This document shows, one piece after another, positions 36,096 to 44,032 of a stretch of 64,000 nucleotides of DNA (position 1 is the stretch's first letter; each line of letters begins with the position of its first letter). Source of the DNA: Microbacterium marinum (GTDB taxonomy: Bacteria > Actinomycetota > Actinomycetes > Actinomycetales > Microbacteriaceae); contig NZ_JACHMD010000001.1 in the NCBI RefSeq assembly GCF_014204835.1, positions 2,852,001 through 2,916,000 of the forward strand. Reading direction: 5' to 3'. The notes under the pieces are model-generated. The model saw nothing but the letters and a program-made list of their open reading frames with translations, was not told the origin of the DNA and did not search any database. Made by a program: the position numbers and the translations under genes.

Positions 36096-36637
36096 CCGGG
36101 CACGTTGATGGCCCTGCCTCGGAAACGGCGGATGCCTCGGTGAGTTCCGCGGGCCCTCTCAGCCCGCATGTGCGACCCCGACTGTTCCTGCTCGCGGTCG
36201 CCGTCGCCGCAGGTGCGGTGCTCATCGACCAAGGCACCAAAGCACTCGCTCTCGCAGAGCTCAGCGAGCAAGACCGTGTCCCGCTCCTCGGAGACTGGCT
36301 CGGCCTACAACTCGCCTTCAACCCCGGCACCGTCATGTCCTTGGGATCCGGCTCGACCTGGCTGATCACCCTCATCGCGGCTGCGGCAACCATTGCCCTG
36401 CTCATCGCTGCCACACGCGCCCGCACCGCAGGATGGGCGGTCGCGATCGGACTGCTGTGGGGAGGCGCAGTCGGCAACCTCCTAGACCGGCTTCTCGCCC
36501 CGCCCGGATTCGGCCGCGGCCACGTCACAGACTTCCTGGCCTACGGCAACCTCTTCATCGGCAACCTAGCCGACGTCATCCTCGGCGTTGGCGTGGGGCT
36601 TGGCCTGCTGCTCTACCTCCGGAAAGCGAACACATGA
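36092..36637 (+). CDS. lspA: Lipoprotein signal peptidase II
   Basis: This 181-residue membrane aspartyl protease has four helices. The catalytic Asp motifs are GNLLDRLL near residue 132 and GNLADVILG near 153, with the FNPGTVMSLG loop near 74. It removes signal peptides from prolipoproteins. A second lspA within metal-resistance operons is a recurring arrangement whose purpose is unclear. It is co-translated with cadA and cadD. Confidence 0.92.
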   Translation: MTGHVDGPASETADASVSSAGPLSPHVRPRLFLLAVAVAAGAVLIDQGTKALALAELSEQDRVPLLGDWLGLQLAFNPGTVMSLGSGSTWLITLIAAAATIALLIAATRARTAGWAVAIGLLWGGAVGNLLDRLLAPPGFGRGHVTDFLAYGNLFIGNLADVILGVGVGLGLLLYLRKANT

Positions 36638-37233
36638 TTCTCTCTATCCTCCAAGCGATCGGCTTGTTCCTCGCCACAAACATCGACGACATCATCGTGC
36701 TGTCCCTTTTCTTCGCCCGCGGCGCGGGGCAACGCGGCACGACGGTTCGAATCCTGGTGGGTCAGTACCTGGGATTCGTCGGTATTCTCGGTGCTGCCGT
36801 ACTCGTCGCTCTCGGCGCCGGAGCCTTCCTGCCCCCCGAAGTCATTCCATACTTCGGCCTCATCCCGCTGGCGTTGGGGTTATGGGCAGCGTGGCAAGCA
36901 TGGCGTCGCCGGCACGATGACGATGACGACGAGGGAAAGATCGAAGGCAAGAAGGTCGCGATCTGGGCCGTGGCCGGGGTCACCTTCGCTAACGGCGGTG
37001 ACAACATCGGCGTCTACGTCCCCGTATTCCTCAACGTCGGACCCGCGGCTGTAGTCGCATACTGCGTCGTGTTCCTCGCGCTCGTCGCTGTGCTCGTCAT
37101 CGTCGCCAAGTTCATCGCCACACGACGTCCGATCGCCGAGATTTTGGAGCGCTGGGAACACATCCTGTTCCCGCTCGTCCTCATCGGGCTTGGCGTCTTC
37201 ATCCTGATCAGCGGGGGAGCATTCGGGCTCTGA
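36634..37233 (+). CDS. cadD: CadD-family cadmium resistance transporter
   Basis: This 199-residue protein has six hydrophobic segments and matches the CadD/LysE-like group. It begins ATNIDDIIVLSLFFARG, and FANGGDNIGVYVPVF follows near residue 118. A cytoplasmic loop near residue 93 is His/Asp-rich (HDDDDDE). It overlaps lspA by four bases (ATGA). It is the last gene of the cadmium operon and the stop is followed 40 bp later by repeat b. Confidence 0.88.
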   Translation: MILSILQAIGLFLATNIDDIIVLSLFFARGAGQRGTTVRILVGQYLGFVGILGAAVLVALGAGAFLPPEVIPYFGLIPLALGLWAAWQAWRRRHDDDDDEGKIEGKKVAIWAVAGVTFANGGDNIGVYVPVFLNVGPAAVVAYCVVFLALVAVLVIVAKFIATRRPIAEILERWEHILFPLVLIGLGVFILISGGAFGL

Positions 37234-37272
37234 GACCACGCGCAACGACATTGAGCTTGCCGCCTGCGGTGC

Positions 37273-37368
37273 CCCGTAAACGATCGATTCTGGTCGGTGC
37301 AGTCCCTGGGCGCTCGGGAGCTTGCCGCTACTGTTTGCCGGAATCCTGTTTCGGCAGGCAGTTTCGGT
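37273..37368. repeat. Cassette-array repeat, copy b
   Basis: This 96-bp element runs from CCCGTAAACG to CAGTTTCGGT. The core reads AAACGATCGATT (37278-37289), one base off the palindrome. It ends 13 bp from the stop codon of the leftward lipoprotein gene. Confidence 0.75.
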
Positions 37369-37380
37369 GAACCATCGTGC

Positions 37381-38247
37381 TCAGCGGGGCAGCGCGGTGA
37401 GTCCGCTCTGATCGAAGACCAAGATGTCACCGTCGTTCGTGATGGTGATCGCCTGTGCGGCACCGTGGGTGGTGCCGGCGGGTGCCCACTCCGCGTTTGC
37501 TGCGGGTCTGACCCAGATTTGTCCACCGTTGCCGACACCGACGAGGCGCTTGCTATCGGGGGAGGCGGCGAGGAGGTAGAGCAGCGGTGCATCGTTCAGG
37601 GTAGTGAACGTGGCACCCTCATCGGTGCTGACCTGCAGCCCGTCTGGGGTGGCGGCGAACAGTTGCCCGGTGGCGTCGATGGCGAGGCTGACCGCGACGA
37701 CTTCCCCGGCTGGCGACCATGTCTGTCCGGTGTCGTCGCTGCGGAGTAGTTCGATGGAGTCTGACGCAAGCCCGTACAGGGTGTTGTCCGGGCCGGCGGC
37801 GAGGACGTGGAAGTCCTTCTCGCCGGTGAGCGAGACCGGCGACCAGGATCGGACGCTGTCGTCGCTTTGGATGATTCCGAGGTTGGGGGAGCCGAGTTCG
37901 GGGGCCGTTGTTCGCCCGGGGTGTCCAGACGCGATGAGGGTATCCCCGATGGCGGTGAGGCCCATCGCGTCAAAGTCGGTGTTCGGGACGCGGTCGCCGA
38001 TTTCGCCGTCGAGTGTGGCGGTGTAGATCCCGTCATGGGCGCCGATGAGGTAGCCGTCTCCGGCGGGGTCAGGCACGATCGCGTGGACGTGTTCGATGGT
38101 GGTGGCGTGGTCGTGTCCGGTGGTGGGCTCGGCGGGCGCTGTGCACCCGGCCAGCGCGATGCTGGCCGCGAGTGTGGTCGCGATCGTTAGCGTTGCACGG
38201 CGTGGTCGACGGATAGTGGGCAGGGGAGAGTTCGTGAGGGTTCGCAT
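37381..38247 (-). CDS. F510_1955-type beta-propeller lipoprotein
   Basis: This 288-residue exported lipoprotein has lipobox LAGC near residues 32-35 and a His-rich stretch (GHDHATTIEHVHAI) directly after it. The repeats resemble sialidase/BNR propeller blades, for example QSDDSVRSWSP, RSDDTGQTWSP and STDEGATFTTL. Related proteins are annotated as glycosylhydrolase-like, but no catalytic residues are evident. The His-rich N-terminus and the neighbouring copper genes suggest a metal link, which is inference. Confidence 0.75.
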   Translation of the reverse strand: MRTLTNSPLPTIRRPRRATLTIATTLAASIALAGCTAPAEPTTGHDHATTIEHVHAIVPDPAGDGYLIGAHDGIYTATLDGEIGDRVPNTDFDAMGLTAIGDTLIASGHPGRTTAPELGSPNLGIIQSDDSVRSWSPVSLTGEKDFHVLAAGPDNTLYGLASDSIELLRSDDTGQTWSPAGEVVAVSLAIDATGQLFAATPDGLQVSTDEGATFTTLNDAPLLYLLAASPDSKRLVGVGNGGQIWVRPAANAEWAPAGTTHGAAQAITITNDGDILVFDQSGLTALPR

Positions 38248-38271
38248 GATGGTGTGCGCAACAGATCACTG

Positions 38272-38300
38272 GGTGGGGTGCGGGAGTCCCGCACCCCACC
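38272..38300. terminator. Perfect 14-bp hairpin
   Basis: GGTGGGGTGCGGGA is followed by one base and its exact complement. It lies between the lipoprotein start and the IS3 left end. It probably terminated the gene that the IS removed or displaced, since no gene now ends here. Confidence 0.6.
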
Positions 38301-38358
38301 TCATGGATCACAGGGTTGGGAGCCTGACCCGGTTTCCCGGACGGTTCTTGTGTGTTGA

Positions 38359-39186
38359 TCATGCCGCGATTTCGGCGGCGGTGTGAAGGGCTTCGTATTC
38401 GGCGGGGCTGAGGTTGCCGAGGCTGGTGTGCCGGCGGCGAGGGTTGTAGAACCCCTCGATCCCCTCGAACATGGCCGACGCGAGTTGCGTCCTTGAGTCC
38501 CAGGACGTGCGATCCAGTAGCTCGCGCTGCATCGTTGACCAGAAGCTCTCGATGAGGGCGTTATCGACGCTTGAGGCGACTCTGCCCATCGAGCCGAGGA
38601 GACCCGCTTGGCGGAGTCGGTGCCCGAAGAGCCACGAGGTGTATTGCGCTCCTCGATCCGCGTGGACCACGGTTCCGGGCTCGGGGCGGCGGCGCCACCG
38701 GGCCATTTCGAGCGCGTCAACAACGATCTCTGCAGTGATCCGATCCGAGATCGACCAGCCCACGATCCGGCGGCTGAACGCGTCGATCACGGCGGCGCAG
38801 TAAACCCATCCGTCCCTCGCGCGGTGCTGCGTGATGTCGCAGAACCAGAGCCGGTTCGGCGCGTCGGCGCGGAACTGCCGCTTCACGAGGTCCTCGTGCG
38901 TGGCGGTGTCCGGCTTCCAGCCGCGCCGCTTGCGGCGATGCGAGACACCGACCAGCCCCTCCCGCCGCATCAGCCTCGCGACGCGCTTCCGGCCGACGTG
39001 AACGCCGAGCCCGAGTCGCAACTCCGCCAGCACGCGAGGAGCACCATAGGTTTCGCGGGAATCAGCGTGAATGCGACGGATCGTCATCGTCAGCTCCGCA
39101 TCCGCGAGAGCCCGCGGTGATGGCGGTCGACGCACCCACTCGTAGAAGCCAGACTTCGAGACGTTCAGGAACCGGCAGGCCACCAC
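38359..39186 (-). CDS. IS3 transposase OrfB (DDE integrase domain)
   Basis: This 275-residue rve-type protein has the HTH_21 region (VSKSGFYEW) and then the DDE triad: WFCDITQH (first Asp), VVHADRGAQYTS (second Asp) and NALIESFWSTMQRE (Glu). It is expressed as an OrfAB fusion by a -1 shift at the slippery CCCAAAA (minus strand, about 39234-39240) just before the orfA stop. The region from the shift to 39186 is open in this frame. Confidence 0.9.
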   Translation of the reverse strand: MVACRFLNVSKSGFYEWVRRPPSPRALADAELTMTIRRIHADSRETYGAPRVLAELRLGLGVHVGRKRVARLMRREGLVGVSHRRKRRGWKPDTATHEDLVKRQFRADAPNRLWFCDITQHRARDGWVYCAAVIDAFSRRIVGWSISDRITAEIVVDALEMARWRRRPEPGTVVHADRGAQYTSWLFGHRLRQAGLLGSMGRVASSVDNALIESFWSTMQRELLDRTSWDSRTQLASAMFEGIEGFYNPRRRHTSLGNLSPAEYEALHTAAEIAA

Positions 39187-39230
39187 GACGGGAACACCGT
39201 CCGCGGCGAGCTCCTGGACCAGCCGGAACC

Positions 39231-39515
39231 CTATTTTGGGAGCGCGTTCTCCCTCGCGAAGTAGGCCGACGCGCGCTTGAGGATCTCAATCTCCATCTCC
39301 AGCACACGGTTCCGGCGCCGCAACTCGACAAGCTCACGGTGCTCATCGCTGGTCATGCCGGGCTTGCGGCCAGAGTCGACCGCGTCCCGATTCATCCAGT
39401 TCCGCAGACAGGACTCGCTGATCCCGAGATCACGCGCGGTCTGCGCGACGGGACTTCCCTGGGCGACCAGATCCAGGGCTCGACGCCGGAACTCCGGCGG
39501 GTGGGCAGCAGGCAT
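39231..39515 (-). CDS. IS3 transposase OrfA
   Basis: This 94-residue protein has the HTH_Tnp_1 fold (FRRRALDLV, ARDLGISESCLRNWM) and a Leu-rich C-terminal coiled coil (LVELRRRNRVLEMEIEILKR). I chose the ATG at 39515 for its GGAAGGAG site eight bases upstream. The stop follows the CCCAAAA slippery heptamer, as usual for IS3 frameshifting. Confidence 0.88.
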   Translation of the reverse strand: MPAAHPPEFRRRALDLVAQGSPVAQTARDLGISESCLRNWMNRDAVDSGRKPGMTSDEHRELVELRRRNRVLEMEIEILKRASAYFARENALPK

Positions 39516-39582
39516 CTCACGGACTCCTTCCGAGACGATCATCGCCTCAACTCAGGCGTCCGGAAAAGCGGGTCAGGCTCCA

Positions 39583-39655
39583 TCCCTCGCACCTGACCCT
39601 CGACACGGTTCAACCGCTTGCGCAGATCGTCCTTGTTTCCGTCACACCCGTTCAT
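39583..39655 (-). pseudogene. csoR: csoR copper repressor, truncated by IS3
   Basis: From an ATG at 39655 the frame encodes a recognisable CsoR N-terminus (KDDLRKRLNRVEGQVRG) and then runs straight into the IS3 terminal repeat. The copper-ligand Cys and His residues and the rest of the helices are missing, and they are not found beyond the other IS end. The palindrome 10 bp upstream is its likely operator. The copper genes to the right have probably lost this repressor. Confidence 0.8.
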
Positions 39656-39664
39656 GATTCGAAG

Positions 39665-39681
39665 ATACCCCCTGGGGGTAT
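39665..39681. promoter_or_regulatory. CsoR-type operator palindrome
   Basis: ATACCCCCTGGGGGTAT is a 17-bp near-perfect palindrome of the kind bound by CsoR copper repressors. It lies directly upstream of the csoR remnant and 240 bp upstream of the rightward copper-binding genes. Confidence 0.75.
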
Positions 39682-39880
39682 GCAACTCAAGTGGTTCCGG
39701 TTCCATTCCCGACGTGAGTACTTGTCTGCACGTCACTCACGCTGCGCCACGCGATTCGTCGGCCGTACTGTCCCGAGTATCCGGAGTCGCGGCGGAGACT
39801 CGCGAACGCGGCCCGCCACAGCTACCACGCCCCGGCGGGGTACTCAAGGGCCTCAATGAGTGGAGGACGCGAGCGTAGCT

Positions 39881-39912
39881 TCGTGGCTCACGAAACTCGT
39901 GGCTCACGAAAG
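39881..39912. repeat. Two tandem 16-bp units before copper gene
   Basis: TCGTGGCTCACGAAA followed by C, then the same 15 bases followed by G, lie head to tail. Each unit contains the inverted pair TCGTG/CACGA. The second unit ends ten bases before the next ATG and overlaps its ribosome-site region. Confidence 0.7.
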
Positions 39913-39921
39913 GACCCCCTC

Positions 39922-40323
39922 ATGTCTACTACCGAGGAAATGCTCCGCACCTACCCGAAAGACCTAGGCGGAATCGATCAGGAGAAGCTCGCTGAGTGCA
40001 TCGACGCGTGTCTGGAATGCGCGCAAGCATGCACCGCGTGTGCCGACGCCTGCCTCAGCGAGGACATGGTCGCTGACCTGACCAAATGCATCCGCACAAA
40101 CCTGGACTGCGCAGACCTTTGCGACGCCACAGCCCGCATCCTCTCCCGTCACACCGGGTACGACGCCAACCTCACCCGCGCCGCGCTCGAAGCCTGTCGA
40201 ACGGCCTGTACGAGCTGCGTCAACGAGTGCGAACAGCACACCATGCACGAGCACTGCATCATCTGCGCCGAGGCATGCCGGCGCTGCGAACAAGCCTGCA
40301 CCGCTCTGCTGGAGACGCTATGA
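39922..40323 (+). CDS. Four-helix-bundle copper-binding protein (Csp type)
   Basis: This 133-residue cytosolic protein has about 16 Cys in helical CxxxC patterns (CIDACLECAQACTACADAC, CIICAEACRRCEQAC), as in copper storage proteins that hold many Cu(I) ions in a four-helix bundle. It has no export signal. I chose the ATG at 39922. It overlaps the next gene by four bases and lies downstream of a CsoR-type operator, so copper control is likely. Confidence 0.88.
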   Translation: MSTTEEMLRTYPKDLGGIDQEKLAECIDACLECAQACTACADACLSEDMVADLTKCIRTNLDCADLCDATARILSRHTGYDANLTRAALEACRTACTSCVNECEQHTMHEHCIICAEACRRCEQACTALLETL

Positions 40324-40838
40324 CACAACACCACGCCGACAACGGTGCACGCCCGCCCGTACCGGAATCGCACGAACAAGACCACGGCGGGATGTCGGGC
40401 TACCTCAAACTCGCCATCTCCCTGACGCTCAGCTTCGTCGTGATGTACTTCCTCACGTTCGCGATGATCAACGTCCTCGATGACCTCTTCCTCAACATCA
40501 GCAACCTATACATGGCTCTGATGATGGTGTTCCCCATGGGCATCATCATGCTCATCGTCATGTGGAAGATGTTCCCGAACAAGGCAGTGAACGTCGGGCT
40601 GCTCGTAGGCTTCGCCGCACTATTTCTCGTCGCGTTCTTCATGGGCCGCGCAGAAGCCTTCGTCGGTGACGACCAGTTCCTCCGCTCCATGATCCCGCAC
40701 CATTCGCGAGCGATTCTGGTATGTGAGCAGTCAGACATCAGCGACACGGAAATCCAAGACCTGTGCAAGAAGATCATCTCTTCACAACAAGAAGAGATCG
40801 ACCAGATGAACGACATCCTCGAGCGGCTCAACAACTAG
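40320..40838 (+). CDS. DUF305 membrane protein
   Basis: This 172-residue protein has a His-rich N-terminal tail, three hydrophobic helices (about residues 28-105) and a C-terminal DUF305-type segment with the MIPHHSRAI motif. DUF305 proteins often accompany copper genes. It is co-translated with the Csp-type gene through ATGA. A role in metal handling at the membrane is inferred from context and from the His residues. Confidence 0.82.
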   Translation: MTQHHADNGARPPVPESHEQDHGGMSGYLKLAISLTLSFVVMYFLTFAMINVLDDLFLNISNLYMALMMVFPMGIIMLIVMWKMFPNKAVNVGLLVGFAALFLVAFFMGRAEAFVGDDQFLRSMIPHHSRAILVCEQSDISDTEIQDLCKKIISSQQEEIDQMNDILERLNN

Positions 40839-40939
40839 TCAGTTGTCAGAGGGGGCGCGCTCGGACTCCGGACCCGCCGCGGGTCCAGCGGTGTCCAGGT
40901 TGACCCCGCACGCGGTACGCGTGGAGGTTTGGCGAGACC

Positions 40940-41035
40940 GCCGTAAACGATCGTTTTCGGTATGGGTGCCGTGTCTGGTTGGACTATCGCGCCGGAAACC
41001 ATGATCGCAACCATGTTTCGGCGGACGTTTCCGGC
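40940..41035. repeat. Cassette-array repeat, copy c
   Basis: This 96-bp element runs from GCCGTAAACG to CGTTTCCGGC, with core AAACGATCGTTT at 40945-40956. A second internal inverted pair, GCGCCGGAAAC and GTTTCGGCGG, forms a hairpin near the right end. It ends 53 bp from the stop of the leftward gene at 41088. Confidence 0.85.
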
Positions 41036-41087
41036 CGACTCGAGAAGGTTCAGGGCGCGTGCTGAGTCGTTCCGAGAAGCGACCCGG

Positions 41088-41636
41088 TCAGTATCGCAGG
41101 AGCCAGTGGCGGGCCCGGGAAGAGTCCAACCATTCGGGGTCGAACGGCTCATCGAGGCCGGTGTAGCTGGCTATCAGACGTAGGGAGGAGGAGAGGTAGT
41201 GGCCCATGCTCCAGTCGAGGGATGCCTCGGCGGCGAGGGGGGCACCCTCGCCCTCGTCGCTGTCGCGTCGGAACAGCGGGCCAAACTCTCTTTCGATCCT
41301 GCCTCCACGGCCGAGCATCAGTCGTGAGACAGCGTTGACGTTCACGAACAGGCTGCCGGCAGGACCGGGCTCGGCGAGACGTTGGAACGGTTCTTCGGTC
41401 GACCCAAGGTATCCGTTCTCTTCCCAGATGATGACGTGGCGTCCCGATTCGATTGTGATGGCGTTCACGACGTCCGTTTCGCTCCCGTTCCACGCAACGT
41501 CTCGTGCTTCGTCGTAGCTCATCACCTCCACGGGGTCCGGCTGGAGGGCACAGATAGCGTCTTCAGTCGAGGGCGCTACAGCGACGGAGATGCATGCGAC
41601 GAGTTCGCCGTTGTCAGCCCATGGGTAGTCAGACAT
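41088..41636 (-). CDS. DUF6461-like cassette protein
   Basis: This 182-residue cytosolic protein resembles the actinobacterial DUF6461 group. It has an N-terminal YPWAD, a middle strand pair with IIWEENGYLGS and a late SLFVNVNAVSRL. It has no signal or membrane segment. The stop faces repeat c, so gene plus repeat form one unit of the array. The function is unknown, and the family call rests on pattern memory. Confidence 0.6.
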   Translation of the reverse strand: MSDYPWADNGELVACISVAVAPSTEDAICALQPDPVEVMSYDEARDVAWNGSETDVVNAITIESGRHVIIWEENGYLGSTEEPFQRLAEPGPAGSLFVNVNAVSRLMLGRGGRIEREFGPLFRRDSDEGEGAPLAAEASLDWSMGHYLSSSLRLIASYTGLDEPFDPEWLDSSRARHWLLRY

Positions 41637-41860
41637 CGAGATCCTCCGTTGTGCAATGCCGCGCGATCATGCCGTTCTCATCGATGGCTCCTCCTCATTC
41701 TGGCTGATGACAACGGCACACGCGGCGTTCAGCCGGGCGACAAGGCGGGTTCTCTCCCTCCTGCTCGGCCCGCGACAACCGCGACTGCCGAGATCCACCG
41801 CGATCTCAGCTGAAGTTGCCTGGTATCAACGCGGGCAGCCGTGTCGATGGAAGCTGCGCC

Positions 41861-41930
41861 GCCGAAAACGATCGTTTCTGGTGAGGTCTCTCGGACTCTG
41901 TCGGCGGTGACGCCGGACGGAACCTGGCCA
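41861..41930. repeat. Cassette-array repeat, copy d (partial)
   Basis: The left part is intact: GCCGAAAACG, core AAACGATCGTTT at 41866-41877 and CTGG. The hairpin half and the inverted right end cannot be found within 96 bp. The leftward gene stop at 41935 falls where the element should end, so the second half is degenerate or replaced. Confidence 0.65.
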
Positions 41931-41934
41931 TGAG

Positions 41935-42261
41935 TCAGTGGGCATAGTCGAAGACGACAATCACCTTCCCGTCGCCCGAGTAGAGGGAGGCGGTGTAGGT
42001 GGACAATTCCGACTCCTCCGCGTAATCGCTGAGCATCGCTTGGATCCGGTCGCGGTCGTCAGTGACATCTTCCAGGTGAGGGAAGTCGCTTGTGACCACG
42101 CGCCGCGACCCGCTGAGCTGACGTGCCCTGGAACCCGTGAGCCGATGCTTGCGCGTCAGGACAGAACCGTCGCCGATGCGCAGCGACTGCGGATTCTCGA
42201 TCCACTCGATTCGCGTCGTTCGAGTCTTGTGTCTCCGACCGGCCCCGGCAATGTCTGACAT
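41935..42261 (-). CDS. Cassette protein of unknown function
   Basis: This soluble protein of 108 residues has a basic N-terminal half (HKTRTTRIEWIENPQ, VLTRKHRLTGSR) and an acidic C-terminus ending IVVFDYAH. I chose the ATG at 42261, since the frame continues upstream into the 3' end of the neighbouring gene. No family is recognised. It lies 47 bp downstream of the 187-residue gene on the same strand. Confidence 0.5.
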   Translation of the reverse strand: MSDIAGAGRRHKTRTTRIEWIENPQSLRIGDGSVLTRKHRLTGSRARQLSGSRRVVTSDFPHLEDVTDDRDRIQAMLSDYAEESELSTYTASLYSGDGKVIVVFDYAH

Positions 42262-42308
42262 CGCGCGCGGCAGATCGAGTCCGACCTTGTCCGGAGTGTC
42301 GATGGATG

Positions 42309-42872
42309 TCAGGAAGTGATTGGGGCCGGTTCGGCGACCGCCGAGAGGCCGCGTAGGTAGTGCGTTCCCACGAAGACGAGGGTGATTGTCCGGAGACGGT
42401 ACCCGTAGGGAACGTCGTGCCACGTGGCGTCCGGTCGCACTTCGAGCATGTAGAGCCAGGGCGGGGAGACTTCGTCGAGGACGCCGATCCACGTTGCGTC
42501 GTACTTTTTGCTCCGCTCAATGCCGAACAACTGCCCTGAGCTGGTCAGTGATGCGAGCAGGCCGGGCGTCGTGTCGAGGTCCAGGTCTCGCGAGCCGTGG
42601 GGTTGCGCGGGCGGCCACTCCGGTTGTGTGCGTGCGAATGCGGACTCGAAGCTCGAGTCTTCGCGCACGCGCTGGATCTCGTCGATTCGGATCGCGACGT
42701 GTCCGTCGAAGAAGCCGCCATCCATTGTTTGTTGGATAAGCACCCAGCGCTTGCCGACGCTGACGATGAATCCTTCGACCGTCTGCGATGGGCGAGAGAC
42801 GCGATCAATCCTGACGAGATTGGACCCGCGGACAGCTTCGCGGAGCTTGCGGCGAATGTTCTTTTTGCGCAC
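42309..42872 (-). CDS. Cassette protein of unknown function
   Basis: This 187-residue soluble protein has a very basic N-terminus (MRKKNIRRKLREAVRG). A middle beta-rich part VEGFIVSVGKRWVLIQQ suggests a small barrel, and the C-terminus reads TITLVFVGTHYLRGL. It has no Cys-rich or catalytic pattern that I recognise. Together with the following leftward gene it lies between repeats e and d. Confidence 0.6.
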   Translation of the reverse strand: MRKKNIRRKLREAVRGSNLVRIDRVSRPSQTVEGFIVSVGKRWVLIQQTMDGGFFDGHVAIRIDEIQRVREDSSFESAFARTQPEWPPAQPHGSRDLDLDTTPGLLASLTSSGQLFGIERSKKYDATWIGVLDEVSPPWLYMLEVRPDATWHDVPYGYRLRTITLVFVGTHYLRGLSAVAEPAPITS

Positions 42873-42975
42873 GGCATCATCCTGACCGATGAAGCTACCG
42901 GCCGCTGCCTGAACCTGAGATGAGACCTATTGGCAGCGTGCCTCCGACACAGATCCACAGTGTCCGGGACACATC

Positions 42976-43073
42976 GGTGCGAACGATCGTTTTCCTTGCA
43001 GTCCCTCAGGCTGGTCGGCTCTAACGCTCGGGCAGACGCGCACGTCGTCGAAGTGCACCTAACGTAGCGAACC
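42976..43073. repeat. Cassette-array repeat, copy e (diverged)
   Basis: The core reads GAACGATCGTTT (42981-42992) and the flank GTGCAGTCCCT is shared with copy b. The right half is diverged and the end is set by the expected length only. It lies upstream of the one rightward cassette gene. Confidence 0.6.
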
Positions 43074-43089
43074 GTAGGAGGATCGGGGC

Positions 43090-43395
43090 ATGAGTGCTGA
43101 AGCTCCCAGCGCACAGGCGGCTGATCTGGCCTCCTACGTCTGCTCGCACGTTCTCGATCGCTCTCGCCCTGTCCTTCTCGTCATCCGGGAGTATGACGGC
43201 GACTGGATCGCCGCCTGCGGTGGTGACGATCACGAACAGTCGTCCGAGTCCTGGTTCGTCGTCGGCTGGGGCCACGTTCTCGAATGGAATCCCGCAGTCG
43301 GGGACATAGAGACCCTCGAGCGGGGTGAGGAAGCAGAACGGTCTGCCGTGACCGCCCCGTGGGTGGTCAGCCGCCTTTCATGGTGCAACTTGTGA
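43090..43395 (+). CDS. Cassette protein of unknown function, reversed orientation
   Basis: This 101-residue protein starts at an ATG with a good AGGAGGATCG site. The sequence has an alternating beta pattern (VLLVIREYDGDWIAACGG, SWFVVGWGHVLEWNP) and three Trp-rich strands, like small immunity or DUF2185-type proteins. It is the only cassette gene between the core repeats that points toward the recombinase. No family is assigned. Confidence 0.6.
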   Translation: MSAEAPSAQAADLASYVCSHVLDRSRPVLLVIREYDGDWIAACGGDDHEQSSESWFVVGWGHVLEWNPAVGDIETLERGEEAERSAVTAPWVVSRLSWCNL

Positions 43396-43444
43396 GAGTG
43401 CCTCGGAACGAACCATGCGCACGACCGATATCGCGAAAGCGGTC

Positions 43445-43540
43445 GCCAGAAACGATCGTTTTCGGCGGATGCTCTCGAGATGGTGAACTCGGGGCGCCGC
43501 AAACGGCAACCGCTACTGGGTCCTGGCCGACGCTTCTGGC
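43445..43540. repeat. Cassette-array repeat, copy f
   Basis: This 96-bp element runs from GCCAGAAACG to CGCTTCTGGC. The two ends have changed together, so complementarity is kept at nine of ten positions. The core AAACGATCGTTT is at 43450-43461, and an internal hairpin starts at GCGCCGCAAACG. It ends 46 bp from the stop at 43586. Confidence 0.88.
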
Positions 43541-43585
43541 GCGGCTATAACAGTGCGGGCTGGCGAAGACGGCCAGCTGTGCCGC

Positions 43586-43750
43586 TCACCTTTTGCGACG
43601 AGCGAGGAGGAGCAACCCCGCGTGAACGGCGGCGATGATCGCACCGCCAATGATCAGAACCAATCCCGCGAATGAGGATCCGAGAAGCAGGCCGATCAGC
43701 GCGAAGAGAATCCCCATCACCAATCCGCCCCACTTCTGTGAACCGGTCAC
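43586..43750 (-). CDS. 54-residue membrane protein
   Basis: A GTG at 43750 overlaps the stop of the upstream gene (GTGA). The product has two hydrophobic helices (GLVMGILFALIGLLLG and GLVLIIGGAIIAAVHAG) and ends in Arg/Lys. Coupling with the 69-residue membrane protein suggests a two-component membrane unit. No function is recognised. Confidence 0.6.
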   Translation of the reverse strand: MTGSQKWGGLVMGILFALIGLLLGSSFAGLVLIIGGAIIAAVHAGLLLLARRKR

Positions 43751-43956
43751 GGTCGGTGGTCTCCGGGAGTCGTCTGCGGCGCGTCACGCTGTCTCAGTCG
43801 CACGAAGAGAATGAACCCCGGAATCAGGGCGATCGCGCCCCCGGCGACGAGCAGCCATCCCCACGGAAGGTCAAACACGATCGCCAGGCCGAAGCCCACG
43901 CCGACGCCTCCTCCGCCAATGAGGAGCAGGAGGATGACAATTAACCGTAGGGTCAT
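43747..43956 (-). CDS. 69-residue membrane protein
   Basis: This small protein has two helices (LIVILLLLIGGGGVGVGFGLAIV and WLLVAGGAIALIPGFILFV) and a polar C-terminus. It is translationally coupled to the 54-residue membrane protein downstream. The arrangement of two small membrane proteins resembles toxin or immunity pairs only in size, and no motif supports that reading. Confidence 0.6.
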   Translation of the reverse strand: MTLRLIVILLLLIGGGGVGVGFGLAIVFDLPWGWLLVAGGAIALIPGFILFVRLRQRDAPQTTPGDHRP

Positions 43957-44032
43957 TGGACGATGATGGCAGGTATACAGGCGTAGCGATCCCGTCACAA
44001 TCGTCGAGCCAGTCCGCGGGCGGTGTCGAGGC

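Larger units (their letters stand above)
38317..39582 (-). mobile_element. IS3-family insertion sequence
   Basis: Imperfect 25-bp terminal inverted repeats lie at 38319-38343 and 39557-39581, both reading GGAGCCTGACCCG inward from their end, with TG/CA outer bases. They enclose orfA and orfB. No matching 3-bp target duplication is visible (GGT on the left, TCC on the right), so one flank has probably been deleted. It truncates csoR. Confidence 0.88.

Noticed and set aside
38200..38320. Search for the missing C-terminal part of csoR left of the IS
   Set aside because: No frame there resembles CsoR; only the 14-bp hairpin and the lipoprotein start were found.
41656..41910. A rightward 84-codon frame next to repeat d
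   Set aside because: It runs through the repeat core, has no ribosome site and its composition changes abruptly; not convincing as a gene.
43545..43787. An 80-codon leftward frame rich in Arg
   Set aside because: The overlapping frame gives a clean two-helix membrane protein coupled by GTGA to its neighbour, which is far more plausible.
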